From contig JAHYJC010000025.1 in the NCBI GenBank assembly GCA_019429275.1, positions 1-64,000 of the forward strand: a DNA stretch of 64,000 bases. Reading direction: 5' to 3'. This document shows, one piece after another, positions 43,662-52,868 of this stretch; position 1 is the first letter of the stretch, and the number at the start of each line of letters is the position of its first letter. Both the position numbers and the translations under genes were made by a program. Origin of the DNA: Lentimicrobium sp. (GTDB taxonomy: Bacteria > Bacteroidota > Bacteroidia > Bacteroidales > Lentimicrobiaceae). The notes beneath the pieces were generated by a model. It searched no databases. It saw nothing but the letters and a program-made list of their open reading frames with translations, and was not told where the DNA came from.

Positions 43662-44459
43662 CTAAGGTTTTTGATAATAATTATTTGCCTCCGGAATAAA
43701 ATCTCTCAGTGCTTTGATTCTCTTTTGATTAGAGGGGTGGGTACTCAGAAACTCGGGTGGAGCCTGACCAGGGATTGCAGCCATTTCTTCCCAGAATGTA
43801 ATTGCCCTTGCAGGATCGTAGCCTGCTTTGGCCATAAAAATCAATCCCAGTTTATCGGCTTCATATTCATGTTTTCTTGAGTAAGCCAGGGGTCCCAGAA
43901 CAGATCCTACTCCGTAAACCGAGTTGAAAATATCACGGGTCAGTGCAGGTTGCTGTTGAAGGGCTACATTAAGTGTAACACCACCTAACATTAATGCCAG
44001 TTGCTGGCTCATGCGCTCTCCTCCATGATTGGCAACAGCATGAGCAATTTCGTGACCCATAACCACAGCAATTCCCGATTCATCTTTAACGTACGGTAAA
44101 ATTCCGGTGTAAAAAACCACTTTTCCACCCGGCATACACCAGGCATTGATGGCTTCATTCTGAACCAGGTTAAACTCCCATGAAAATTTACCGGCTTTTT
44201 CAGCCAATCTATTCTCGTTCAAATAGTTTTCAACAGCCTGTGAAATCCGGTTACCGGCATTCTTAACCAGCACTGTATTTGCATTGTTTGCAGGTAGTGG
44301 CGGGTTATCAGTCAGAAAAGCCTGGTAATTGGTCAGGCTCATTTCACCGAGCATACTAACAGGAATAAAATTCAATTGCCGTCTTCCCGTCAATGGAACT
44401 TTTGAGCATGAAACCATTAAGAGCACAAGGATGAGTGAATACAACCTGATTTGTTTCAT
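43662..44459 (-). CDS. M48-family metallopeptidase lipoprotein
   Basis: The 265-residue protein begins with a lipoprotein signal (C18 in LLMVSC) followed by KVPLTGRRQLNFIP, a sequence typical of LoiP/YcaL-type peptidases. The zinc motif is HEIAH (H136, E137, H140), and the third ligand is the glutamate in RKHEYEADKLGL. The C-terminal THPSNQKRI is also conserved. It would degrade damaged or misfolded outer-membrane proteins in the periplasm. It is preceded by clpS (11-bp gap) and followed by nfeD-floA, so all four probably share one transcript. Confidence 0.93.
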   Translation of the reverse strand: MKQIRLYSLILVLLMVSCSKVPLTGRRQLNFIPVSMLGEMSLTNYQAFLTDNPPLPANNANTVLVKNAGNRISQAVENYLNENRLAEKAGKFSWEFNLVQNEAINAWCMPGGKVVFYTGILPYVKDESGIAVVMGHEIAHAVANHGGERMSQQLALMLGGVTLNVALQQQPALTRDIFNSVYGVGSVLGPLAYSRKHEYEADKLGLIFMAKAGYDPARAITFWEEMAAIPGQAPPEFLSTHPSNQKRIKALRDFIPEANNYYQKP

Positions 44460-44469
44460 AATTCAAGAA

Positions 44470-44742
44470 TTATTCTATAGATGCTGTTAAACCCCTGTTT
44501 ATCATTTCATTATATTCAGGTTTAAGTTCATTAACTGTGCCGGTTTTAATACCGCACTTTCCTTTGTAGTGAACAACCAGGGTGATTTGTTCAGCCTGAA
44601 GAGGTTCGATAGAACACACTTCAATAAGTGTTTCAATTACAAACTCAAATGTGTTGATGTCGTCGTTAAATAAAACCAACTCAGCAACATTCGCAATAAG
44701 TTCCTTTTCCTTTTTGGAGATTTTAATTTTTTCAATGGCCAT
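44470..44742 (-). CDS. clpS: ClpS adaptor protein
   Basis: ClpS brings N-degron substrates to the Clp ATPase. From the ATG at 44742 the protein has 90 residues, with the hallmark LVLFNDDINTFEFVIETL and then AEQITLVVHYKGKCGIKTG, where the family has the AE-A---H-xG-a pattern. The frame is open further upstream to 44802, but the added residues (YYYRFNLSYSCC) do not fit the family. ClpS adaptors of this kind work with ClpA or ClpC; the clpC gene at 28896 is a plausible partner. Confidence 0.92.
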   Translation of the reverse strand: MAIEKIKISKKEKELIANVAELVLFNDDINTFEFVIETLIEVCSIEPLQAEQITLVVHYKGKCGIKTGTVNELKPEYNEMINRGLTASIE

Positions 44743-45085
44743 ACAACAAGAGTAGCTTAAATTAAACCTGTAGTAATATTTGATAAAATTACAAATAATC
44801 ATAATAAATTATACAACTTTGATCATTTATTCTGTTTACGGGCTAAATCTACTCATTAAATTGCTGTATTTAATTTTACTTTTCCTTTTTGCATGGTCGA
44901 TTAATAATGAATTCAGCTGCTTATGAGAAAAACAATTTTTTGCAAGCGGAGTGATGCAATGTGAACCTGACTTCAGAAAAATAATGTTTTAACATCGAAA
45001 ATAAGGTAAGGCTGAACCAATATTCACGATATTTGTTGAACAAAGGGCTACACTAAGCCTTAAAGTATACAAACAGGTTAATATT
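44743..45085. other. Divergent intergenic region clpS / E1 gene
   Basis: This 343-bp region separates divergent genes and must hold both promoters. I cannot fix either one; no TAnnTTTG with a paired TTTG lies in a convincing place. No RNA gene or repeat is seen. Confidence 0.4.
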
Positions 45086-47512
45086 ATGAAATCCGCCACA
45101 TCAAAATCAAAAGTCCATAAACCAGTATTTAATAAGCAGGAAGTTCTCAACGATTATCTGATTGCAAATGAGAGCAGACAGGCCAGTTTGCTTGGCAGAA
45201 GAGAGGTTTTGACAGGAAAGGGAAAATTCGGAATATTTGGAGATGGCAAAGAACTACCTCAGCTTGCAATGGCTAAGGTATTCAAGTCAGGTGATTGGCG
45301 TTCAGGATATTACCGTGATCAGACATTTATGCTGGCAGCAGGAATGATGACTTTGGAAGAATTTTTTGCTCAAATTTATGGAGATACTGACTCTTCATTT
45401 AACCCGAGTACTGCCGGCAGGGTCATGAATAATCATTTTGCTACACGCAGCCTTGATGAAAACGGTTTGTGGAAAAACCTGGCAAAGCAAAAAAACAGCT
45501 CTGCAGACATTTCTCCGACTGCAGGTCAAATGCCCCGGCTGCTTGGACTTGCATTGGCATCGAAACTCTTCAAACAGAGCAAAGATAAATCAATCATGAC
45601 TGGATTTTCAGGTTCGGGCAATGAAGTTGCATTTGGAACCATTGGAGATGCTTCAACTTCTGAAGGACATTTCTTCGAAACTATCAATGCAGCCGGCGTT
45701 TTACAGGTTCCAATAGCTATTTCTGTATGGGATGATGGTTGGGGAATATCAGTTCCAAATAAATATCAGACAACAAAACAAAGTATCTCGGAAGTTCTCA
45801 AAGGCTTCGAGGCTGATAAAAATAATCCTGGTTACCATATCTTTAAAGCTAAAGGATGGGACTACCCTGCCCTGGTGGAAATTTATCAAAAGGGAATTGA
45901 AATTTGTCGCAAAGAACAGGTGCCTCTATTATTTCACATTACAGAACTCACCCAACCTCAGGGCCACAGCACCAGCGGTTCTCACGAAAGATACAAATCT
46001 AAAGAAAGACTAGACTGGGAGAAGGAATTTGATGGGATAGCAAAAATGCGCAGTTGGATTATAGAAGAGGGTATTGCTTCAGCAGAAGAACTTGATGAAA
46101 TAGAAACCAAGGCCACCGAAAGGGTGAAATTAGCCCGGAAACGCGCATGGGACAATTATATCAACCCAATTAAGGCCAAAAGAGATGAGTTTCTGAAAAT
46201 GGCTGACATCACTACCTGCAACTGTGCGAAAACAAAAAAAATTGAGTCAATAAAAGAAGATCTCAGGCTGATAGCAGATCCAATCCGGAAAGATATTATT
46301 TCATCGGCCAGAAAAATATTGAGGCTCATTTGCGATTCATGCAGCAATCCGGCCAACTCCCTTAAAATTAATGTAACCCATTGGCTGGACAAAGAAATGG
46401 CTGAGAATGCTGACCGATATAACTCCTACCTATATAGCCAGAGTGAAAAGAGGGTTAGCAATGTGGAAGCCATAGATCCCATCTTTGATGAAAAGTCGAC
46501 CATGGTTCCCGGACGCGAAATTTTGCGTGATAACTTTGATGCATTGATGGCTAAATATCCTCAATTGGTAGTTTTTGGTGAAGATGTAGGTAAAATTGGC
46601 GGAGTAAACCAAACCTGGGAAGGCTTGCAGGAAAAATATGGCGAAAACCGCATTTTTGATACAGGCATCAGAGAGGCTACCATTATTGGACAGGGAATAG
46701 GACTGGCAATGCGCGGCTTCAGGCCCATAGCCGAAATTCAATATTTCGATTACCTGCTTTATGGCTTGCAGGTAATCAGTGATGATCTTGCAACACTGCA
46801 ATACCGAACTAAAGGTGGGCAAAAGGCGCCTATGATTATAAGTACCCGCGGACACCGGCTTGAAGGAATATGGCATTCGGGTTCTCCCCTGAGTATGGTA
46901 ATCAACTCGGTAAGGGGTGTTCATGTGCTTGTGCCAAGAGATATGACACAGGCTTCTGGATTTTACAACACCATGCTTGCTTCGGATGAGCCAGCCATTA
47001 TTATTGAGCCTTTAAACGGATATCGCCTTCGTGAAAAAAGGCCTTCCAATATTGGTGATTATAGGATTTTGCCGGGTTATCCTGATATATTGCATCCCGG
47101 AGATGATGTTACACTGGTTACTTATGGTTCCTGTGTAAGAATTGCAGAAGATGCTGTGGATCAGCTTAAAGGATTTGGAATTTCCTGTGAACTGATTGAT
47201 GTTCAGTCACTTATTCCTTTCGATTTGAACCAGGAAATTGTGAAATCGCTTCGTAAGACCAATAAAATTGTTTTTTTCGATGAAGATGTTCCGGGTGGTG
47301 CAACTGCTTTCATGATGCAGAAGGTACTTGAAGAGCAAAATGGTTACCTGTATCTGGATGCATCGCCCAGAACTGTCACTGGAAAAGCTCACCGGGCAGC
47401 CTATAGCACTGATGGTGATTACTTTTCAAATCCAAATGCCGAAGATGTTTTTGATGCTGTTTATAATATCATGCACGATTATAACCCCAAAAAATATCCC
47501 AAAATTTTCTGA
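45086..47512 (+). CDS. 2-oxoacid dehydrogenase E1, alpha and beta subunits fused
   Basis: E1 decarboxylates a 2-oxoacid on thiamine diphosphate and passes the acyl group to the E2 lipoyl domain. In this 808-residue protein the alpha part (about 1-400) has the thiamine motif FGTIGDASTSEGHFFETINA and DDGWGISVPN; the beta part (about 465-808) has VFGEDVGKIGGVNQTWEGL, DTGIREATIIGQGIGLAM and AEIQYFDYLLYG. Fusion of both subunits in one chain is common in this phylum. The substrate is probably pyruvate or branched-chain 2-oxoacids, but cannot be fixed. No E2 or E3 gene is in the window. The gene stands alone and ends at a terminator. Confidence 0.9.
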   Translation: MKSATSKSKVHKPVFNKQEVLNDYLIANESRQASLLGRREVLTGKGKFGIFGDGKELPQLAMAKVFKSGDWRSGYYRDQTFMLAAGMMTLEEFFAQIYGDTDSSFNPSTAGRVMNNHFATRSLDENGLWKNLAKQKNSSADISPTAGQMPRLLGLALASKLFKQSKDKSIMTGFSGSGNEVAFGTIGDASTSEGHFFETINAAGVLQVPIAISVWDDGWGISVPNKYQTTKQSISEVLKGFEADKNNPGYHIFKAKGWDYPALVEIYQKGIEICRKEQVPLLFHITELTQPQGHSTSGSHERYKSKERLDWEKEFDGIAKMRSWIIEEGIASAEELDEIETKATERVKLARKRAWDNYINPIKAKRDEFLKMADITTCNCAKTKKIESIKEDLRLIADPIRKDIISSARKILRLICDSCSNPANSLKINVTHWLDKEMAENADRYNSYLYSQSEKRVSNVEAIDPIFDEKSTMVPGREILRDNFDALMAKYPQLVVFGEDVGKIGGVNQTWEGLQEKYGENRIFDTGIREATIIGQGIGLAMRGFRPIAEIQYFDYLLYGLQVISDDLATLQYRTKGGQKAPMIISTRGHRLEGIWHSGSPLSMVINSVRGVHVLVPRDMTQASGFYNTMLASDEPAIIIEPLNGYRLREKRPSNIGDYRILPGYPDILHPGDDVTLVTYGSCVRIAEDAVDQLKGFGISCELIDVQSLIPFDLNQEIVKSLRKTNKIVFFDEDVPGGATAFMMQKVLEEQNGYLYLDASPRTVTGKAHRAAYSTDGDYFSNPNAEDVFDAVYNIMHDYNPKKYPKIF

Positions 47513-47529
47513 GGCAACAAAATGGATTG

Positions 47530-47560
47530 AAAAAGCCGCTGTTTTTGAAGCAGCGGCTTT
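47530..47560. terminator. Terminator between E1 and acyl-CoA dehydrogenase genes
   Basis: AAAGCCGCTG and CAGCGGCTTT pair around an 8-nt loop. On the minus strand TTTTT follows directly; the + side has a poor T-run, so it serves best the minus-strand acyl-CoA dehydrogenase unit. Confidence 0.8.
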
Positions 47561-47593
47561 GCAAGTAGTGATTAAGGATTAATTCCCAAATGG

Positions 47594-49300
47594 TTAAACC
47601 TGTTTATAGGCTCCAAGGTCTTTGGGGTGACTTTGGTTGATAAAGCCAACTTTGGCTATATTTTCGGCACGGGCCATTCTGATAAATATATCGGCTGAAT
47701 TAGTGTAAACCTCACTTCTGTTTGCATCCAAAAGTAATAAATAGCCCATAATTGTATTTCCGGCCATTTCTACGAGTCGGCGTGCATGATAATCGAGGTA
47801 TTCATTATCATCAAACTCATTCACTTTTTCCACAGTTTTGGCAAACTGATCTGTCATTTTTTCCAATACTGATTTCATGTATTGCAATTCGGGTTTTACA
47901 TTAATTTCATCATATGCCTTCATAGCTTTAACATAAGCCCCATTACCAACGCCTCGAATGGCAGCAACAACCTGAAGCTGAGAAGTGCCTTCATAAATCG
48001 TAGTAATGCGGGCGTCGCGGTAGATTCTCTCAACAGGAAAATCTTTCATATAACCGGTACCTCCATGAATCTGTAAAGCATCGTAAGCTATCTGGTTGCA
48101 ATATTCGCTGGAGAAAAGTTTTAGAAGCGGAGTGAATACATCGGCCAGTTTCAGGTAATATTTATATTCGTCTCTTTCTGATTGTTCCAGCTTCCGATCG
48201 TGTCCGGCAAAAGTGTAGGCCTTGTAAATATCAACAAATCGGGCAGTTTCGTAAAGAAGTGAACGAATGGCATCGGTTTTCACCTTCATGTTGGTAATCA
48301 TTTCATAAACAGCCGGATACTGAATGATTGCCTTGCCAAATTGCTCGCGTTCCTGTGCATATTTGAGGGCTTCGCGCCAGGCAGCTTCAGCGATTCCAAC
48401 AGATTGGGCTCCAACTCCTAAACGAGCGGAATTCATAAGCGACATAACATATTTTATCAAGCCCATTTTTGTGTCGCCAATCAATTTGGCCGGGGCATTT
48501 TTAAATACCAGTTCGCAGGTAGGAGAACCTTTAATACCCAGTTTATTTTCGATTCTTCTGATTTTAACAGCTTTATGACTTCTGTCGTACACAAAGAGCG
48601 AAAGTCCCCTGGCATCGCTTGTATTGGCTTCTGAACGGGCCAACACCAGCGAAATATCAGCATCGCCATTGGTAATGAAGCGTTTTACGCCATCAAGGTA
48701 CCATATTCCACTTGAAGAATCAAGGGTTGCCTTTAGCTGAACAGCCTGAAGATCGGAACCTGCATCTGGTTCCGTGAGATCCATGGCTGCTGTGGCACCC
48801 TGATTGAAGCGTGGCAGATACTCATTTTTTATTTCTTCTGATCCGAATTCATGAATGGTTTCGGCACAGTCCTGAAGTCCCCAGATGTTGGCAAATCCGG
48901 CATCGGCCCGCGAAACAATTTCAGCTGACATCACGTACGGAACAAAGGGAAAGTTGAGTCCACCATACTGACGAGGCAGCGACATACCAATCATTCCGGC
49001 TTTTACCAGTGCATCATAGTTTTCCTGTGTTCCCCGTGCATAAACAACCTCGTTATCTATCAACTGAGGTCCTTCATGATCAACACTTTCAGCATTTGGG
49101 CCAACAATATCTCCTGATATTTCACCAATAATCTCCAACACCTTATCATAGCTGTCGATGGCATCTTCATGGTCAAGCGGAGCGTAATCATGCAGGTCTT
49201 TTTCAGCATAATTGTTCTCTTTTAGCTTCACTATTTTCTCCATTAACGGATGAGTAAGATGAAATTTGAGGTTTTCGTTGTCGGTATAAAAGTTTGCCAT
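47594..49300 (-). CDS. Acyl-CoA dehydrogenase
   Basis: The flavoenzyme makes the alpha-beta double bond in acyl-CoA and gives electrons to ETF. The 568-residue protein has the three classic domains: N-terminal helices with MSLPRQYGGLNFPFVPYVMS, a beta domain with AAMDLTEPDAGSDLQAVQL and TCELVFKNAPAKLIG, and a C-terminal helical domain with YEMITNMKVKTDAIRS and the IYEGTSQLQ block that holds the catalytic glutamate. An extra C-terminal helical region of about 120 residues makes it longer than short-chain enzymes. It lies just downstream of etfA and etfB on the same strand, so electron transfer is coupled. Confidence 0.93.
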   Translation of the reverse strand: MANFYTDNENLKFHLTHPLMEKIVKLKENNYAEKDLHDYAPLDHEDAIDSYDKVLEIIGEISGDIVGPNAESVDHEGPQLIDNEVVYARGTQENYDALVKAGMIGMSLPRQYGGLNFPFVPYVMSAEIVSRADAGFANIWGLQDCAETIHEFGSEEIKNEYLPRFNQGATAAMDLTEPDAGSDLQAVQLKATLDSSSGIWYLDGVKRFITNGDADISLVLARSEANTSDARGLSLFVYDRSHKAVKIRRIENKLGIKGSPTCELVFKNAPAKLIGDTKMGLIKYVMSLMNSARLGVGAQSVGIAEAAWREALKYAQEREQFGKAIIQYPAVYEMITNMKVKTDAIRSLLYETARFVDIYKAYTFAGHDRKLEQSERDEYKYYLKLADVFTPLLKLFSSEYCNQIAYDALQIHGGTGYMKDFPVERIYRDARITTIYEGTSQLQVVAAIRGVGNGAYVKAMKAYDEINVKPELQYMKSVLEKMTDQFAKTVEKVNEFDDNEYLDYHARRLVEMAGNTIMGYLLLLDANRSEVYTNSADIFIRMARAENIAKVGFINQSHPKDLGAYKQV

Positions 49301-49343
49301 TTTATTAAATTTCTTATGATTACTAAAAAATACCCAGGCCTGC

Positions 49344-50366
49344 TTATTTAGAATTTGCCTTGTAGTATTTGATCATTTTGGGTATCACATCGATAATGCT
49401 GCCAATGATGGCGAAATCAGCTATGTGATTGATTGGTGCGTTGGGATCGGTGTTAATTGAAATAATCTGGGCCGATTGATCCATACCCGCCCTATGTTGA
49501 ACAGCGCCTGAAATTCCGCAGGCGATGTAAAGTTTTGGCCTTACGGTTACCCCTGTTTGGCCTATCTGACGTTCGTGCTCCGAAAAACCGGCATCAACTG
49601 CAGCCCTAGAGGCTCCAACCTGTGCGCCCAAAACATCGGCAAGATCATAAAGCAGTTGAAAATTTTCACGCGAGCCAACACCATATCCACCAGCTATGAT
49701 CACCTGTGAATTCTTAATGTTGATTTTGCTGGCTTCAATATGCCTTTCGAGGATTTCAATTACAAAATCTTCATCTTTTAGAATAGAAGCAGTATCTACT
49801 TTTCTGAGTTTTCCCTTGTAATTCGGGTCAAGAATCTCTTTTTTCATAACCCCTTCGCGAACCGTTGCCATTTGCGGCCTGGTTTCGGGATTGATGATGG
49901 TTGCGATGATATTTCCCCCAAATGCAGGACGAATCTGGTAGAGTAAGTTTTTATATTCAGCCTGGGTTTTATTTTCAAAGTGATCGCCAATTTCAAGGCT
50001 GGTACAATCAGCTGTTAAACCACATTTGAGCGCTGAAGCGATGCGCGGTGCAAGGTCTCTGCCAATTGAAGTGGCACCAAAAATGGCAATTTCAGGTTTT
50101 TCCTGTTTAAAAATATTAAGAACGATGGCAGCGTGTGGCAAAGTTGTGTAAGGAAATAATCGTTGATCATCAGCCACATGCATCACATCAACGCCAAATG
50201 GGAAAATCTGGGATTCAATATTTTTCAGACCACTGCCAATTACAACCGCTTCCAGTTTAACGTTAAGATCAGAAGCCAGTTTGCGGCCTTTCGAAAGTAG
50301 TTCAAGACTTACATCTGCGATGAGTTTTTCTTCAGTAAGCTCACAATATACAAATATGTTGTTCAC
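49344..50366 (-). CDS. etfA: Electron transfer flavoprotein alpha subunit
   Basis: EtfA binds FAD and with EtfB carries electrons from acyl-CoA dehydrogenases. The 340-residue protein has the N-terminal alpha/beta domain and the C-terminal FAD-binding domain with VGASRAAVDAGF, QIGQTGVTVRPKLYIACGIS, GAVQHRAGM and IISINTDPNAPI. It lies 43 bp upstream of the acyl-CoA dehydrogenase gene and 33 bp downstream of etfB, one operon. Whether this ETF is of the electron-bifurcating kind cannot be settled by eye. Confidence 0.95.
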   Translation of the reverse strand: MNNIFVYCELTEEKLIADVSLELLSKGRKLASDLNVKLEAVVIGSGLKNIESQIFPFGVDVMHVADDQRLFPYTTLPHAAIVLNIFKQEKPEIAIFGATSIGRDLAPRIASALKCGLTADCTSLEIGDHFENKTQAEYKNLLYQIRPAFGGNIIATIINPETRPQMATVREGVMKKEILDPNYKGKLRKVDTASILKDEDFVIEILERHIEASKINIKNSQVIIAGGYGVGSRENFQLLYDLADVLGAQVGASRAAVDAGFSEHERQIGQTGVTVRPKLYIACGISGAVQHRAGMDQSAQIISINTDPNAPINHIADFAIIGSIIDVIPKMIKYYKANSK

Positions 50367-50399
50367 GGTATATTTCAGTTTAAGTTTAAATTCGCTTGA

Positions 50400-51272
50400 T
50401 TAACCGATGATGTGGCTGTCGATAAGTTCTTTCATAAGATTATCGATATCCTCATCTGATGAGCTAATGACCTTTGAGTCTTTATGGGCAAATACCACGT
50501 TTTCAATCTTCTTAACCTTGGTCGGTGAACCCGAAAGTCCAAGCATAGAAGTGTCAGCGTTCAAATCATCAACAGTCCACTCATCAATCTGAAGATAAGG
50601 GCGTTGGTTGTATAGTTCGGTGTAGTCTTTCACTTCATTCTGAAGCTCAGTTATAGTGCGGGCATGCTTGTATTTCATAAGTAGTTTAGCGACTCTCTGA
50701 CGACAAGCCGGAGCTGAACTATGAACAGTTATTGCAAGAGGCAGCGGAGCCTTTACGATTTCAATACCTTGCTCAAGCCGGCGCTTTACCACAATGTGTT
50801 TATCAGTAACCTGAGGAATTTCTTCGGCATAAGTAACCTGTGGAATGTTAAGCTTTTCAGCAGTCTGAGGACCGACTTGTGCAGTATCACCATCGATGGC
50901 CTGACGGCCTGAAATTACGAGGTGGTAGGGTTCCAGTTTTTTAACTGCCAGAGATATCGCATATGATGTGGCAAGTGTATCGGAACCGGCAAACTTACGG
51001 TCGGTGATCAAATACCCCTTGTCTGCACCTCGATACATGGCTTCACGAATGATTTCTGCAGCACGGAATGGACCCATTGTCAATACAATCACCTCGCAAT
51101 CCGTACGTTGATCCTTTACGCGAAGGGCTAGTTCCAGGGCATGCAGATCCTCAGGGTTAAAGATAGCCGGCAAGGCTGCCCTGTTTACAGTGCCATCCGC
51201 TTTCATTGCGTCCTTCCCTACATTTCTGGTATCCGGCACTTGCTTGGCAAGCACAATGATTCTAAAACTCAT
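50400..51272 (-). CDS. etfB: Electron transfer flavoprotein beta subunit
   Basis: EtfB pairs with EtfA. From the ATG at 51272 it has 290 residues and begins FRIIVLAKQVPDTRN. Family blocks are FNPEDLHALELALRVKD, VLTMGPFRAAEIIREAMYRG, GRQAIDGDTAQVGPQTAE and PLPLAITVHS. The start at 51299 would add nine residues that do not fit. The C-terminal part is longer than the classical EtfB core. It is the first gene of an etfB-etfA-acyl-CoA dehydrogenase operon with a full promoter upstream. Confidence 0.95.
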   Translation of the reverse strand: MSFRIIVLAKQVPDTRNVGKDAMKADGTVNRAALPAIFNPEDLHALELALRVKDQRTDCEVIVLTMGPFRAAEIIREAMYRGADKGYLITDRKFAGSDTLATSYAISLAVKKLEPYHLVISGRQAIDGDTAQVGPQTAEKLNIPQVTYAEEIPQVTDKHIVVKRRLEQGIEIVKAPLPLAITVHSSAPACRQRVAKLLMKYKHARTITELQNEVKDYTELYNQRPYLQIDEWTVDDLNADTSMLGLSGSPTKVKKIENVVFAHKDSKVISSSDEDIDNLMKELIDSHIIG

Positions 51273-51344
51273 AAAATTATGTTTTCGTAAAATATGCAAT
51301 TATGTAAATAGGTAATTTCATTTATCTGAAATTTTTCCTGCATG

Positions 51345-51375
51345 CAAAAATAGGACATTGAAGGATATTTTCAAA
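51345..51375 (-). promoter_or_regulatory. Promoter of the etfB-etfA-acyl-CoA dehydrogenase operon
   Basis: On the minus strand TTTG (51375-51372) is followed after 19 bp by TATTTTTG (51352-51345), an exact consensus fit. Transcription would start near 51338, a leader of about 65 nt. Confidence 0.7.
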
Positions 51376-51482
51376 ACGAATACTTTTCATAACCATTGTA
51401 TTTAAACTTACAGAGCTAAATAGCGCTTGAGTTCAAAAACAAAGGAAATTAACTATCTTTGTTATTGTTTCACTAAAAGCCT

Positions 51483-51941
51483 ATGTCGGGTAAAAAGAAT
51501 AAAGAAAAAAAGTTTATCAATACTCCCCAGTACCCAGGAGGAAGCCCTGCCATGAAAAAGTTTATTCAGGAAAACCTGAAATATCCTGAAGAGGCATTGG
51601 AAAAACAGATTGAAGGAACTGTATACCTGAGCTATACGGTTACTAATGAAGGCAATGTTGAGGATGTGAGAGTAATTAAGGGCATTGGGCATGGCTGCGA
51701 CAGCGAGTCGGTCAGGATTATTTCCTTATTGAAATATGAGGCACCGCACAACCGGGGAATGAAAGTGAGGAGCACCATGAAAACCCGGATTAGCTTCAGA
51801 TTGCCAAAGGCCCCGGCTCCGGTTTTGAATTATGAGTTAAAGACCAATGAACCCAAACAAAAACCGATAGTAAAAACTGCCGGTTCCAATGTTTATGGTT
51901 ATACGATTACCTTCGGAAATAAGGAAAACTTTTCAAATTAA
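51483..51941 (+). CDS. Stand-alone TonB C-terminal-like domain protein without membrane anchor
   Basis: The 152-residue protein carries a TonB-type C-terminal domain at about 15-108: YPGGSPAMKKFIQENLKYPE, IEGTVYLSYTVTNEGNVEDV and GCDSESVRIISLL are typical of the Bacteroidota energy-transducer family. It has neither the N-terminal membrane helix nor a signal peptide; it begins with MSGKKNKEKKF. So it cannot act as a normal TonB. The last about 40 residues are Pro/Lys-rich and end in GYTITFGNKENFSN. Role unknown; it might be a cytoplasmic relic or an adaptor. Its stop overlaps the convergent fabI stop by 4 bp. Confidence 0.82.
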   Translation: MSGKKNKEKKFINTPQYPGGSPAMKKFIQENLKYPEEALEKQIEGTVYLSYTVTNEGNVEDVRVIKGIGHGCDSESVRIISLLKYEAPHNRGMKVRSTMKTRISFRLPKAPAPVLNYELKTNEPKQKPIVKTAGSNVYGYTITFGNKENFSN

Positions 51942-52807
51942 TTCTCCTCACTTTTCCGGTTAAGAGGATTCTCCTGACATTCTTTACATTCCAGACTTTT
52001 ATTGTACTGAGTCATTGCTCTGGCACTCATCCCCATGCTGCTAAATCCGCCATCATGAAACAGGTTTTGCATGGTCACTTTCTTTGTAAGATCAGAAAAC
52101 AAGGTGATACAATAATCAGCACATTCTTCCGCAGTCGCATTGCCTAAAGGTGACATTCGCTCAGTAAAGTCCATCAGGCCCGAAAATCCTTTTACCCCCT
52201 GCCCTGCTGTGGTAGGTGTAGGTGATTGAGAAATGGTATTGATTCTGACATGTTTTTCACGACCGTAAATGTAACCAAAACTACGCGCTATCGATTCAAG
52301 AACTGCCTTGGCATCGGCCATATCATTGTACTCAAAAAGCGTACGTTGTGCAGCTATGTATGAAACGGCAACAATGGATCCCCATTCGCTGATGGCATCA
52401 AATTTTTTTGCCACCTGAATCATTTTATGAAAGGATATTGCAGAAATGTCAAGTGTCTTTGTAAAAAAATCATAATTGATATCGTCGTAAGGAATCTTTT
52501 TCCTTACATTAGGTGACATACCTATTGAATGCAGTACAAAATCCACTTTTCCTCCAAATGCTTCCATTGCTTTACTGAAAAGATTTTCAAGATCAGCAAC
52601 GCTGGTTGCATCAGCTGCTACCATAAGTGATTTTGTTTTCGCAGCAAGTTCATCCATTTCTCCCATGCGAATGGCTAACGGAGTATTGGTTAGAACAAGT
52701 TCGGCGCCTTCTTCGTGAGCTCTTTCAGCTATTTTCCAAGCAATTGAATTGCTGTTGAGCGCACCAAAAATAATACCTTTTTTCCCCTGGAGTAAGTTGT
52801 AAGCCAT
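51938..52807 (-). CDS. fabI: Enoyl-[acyl-carrier-protein] reductase (FabI-like)
   Basis: FabI reduces enoyl-ACP in the last step of fatty-acid elongation with NADH. The 289-residue protein has the short-chain fold of the family: GIIFGALNSNSIAWKIA as the cofactor site, then VLHSIGMSP, the active-site segment SYIAAQRTLFEYNDMADAKA with Y-X6-K, and ISQSPTPTTAG. The Y-X6-K spacing separates FabI from other short-chain dehydrogenases, which use Y-X3-K. The C terminus has an extra CKECQ tail. It lies 61 bp downstream of recN on the same strand, probably in the bamD-to-fabI run. Confidence 0.9.
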   Translation of the reverse strand: MAYNLLQGKKGIIFGALNSNSIAWKIAERAHEEGAELVLTNTPLAIRMGEMDELAAKTKSLMVAADATSVADLENLFSKAMEAFGGKVDFVLHSIGMSPNVRKKIPYDDINYDFFTKTLDISAISFHKMIQVAKKFDAISEWGSIVAVSYIAAQRTLFEYNDMADAKAVLESIARSFGYIYGREKHVRINTISQSPTPTTAGQGVKGFSGLMDFTERMSPLGNATAEECADYCITLFSDLTKKVTMQNLFHDGGFSSMGMSARAMTQYNKSLECKECQENPLNRKSEEN

Positions 52808-52868
52808 AGTTTTTTATTTGAATTCAGGCACTATTGCCATAATTTTTGTAATCAAACAATCGATTAAA

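Noticed and set aside
44743-44802. Longer ClpS start
   Set aside because: Residues before the ATG at 44742 do not fit the family and include an unlikely Tyr/Cys-rich stretch.
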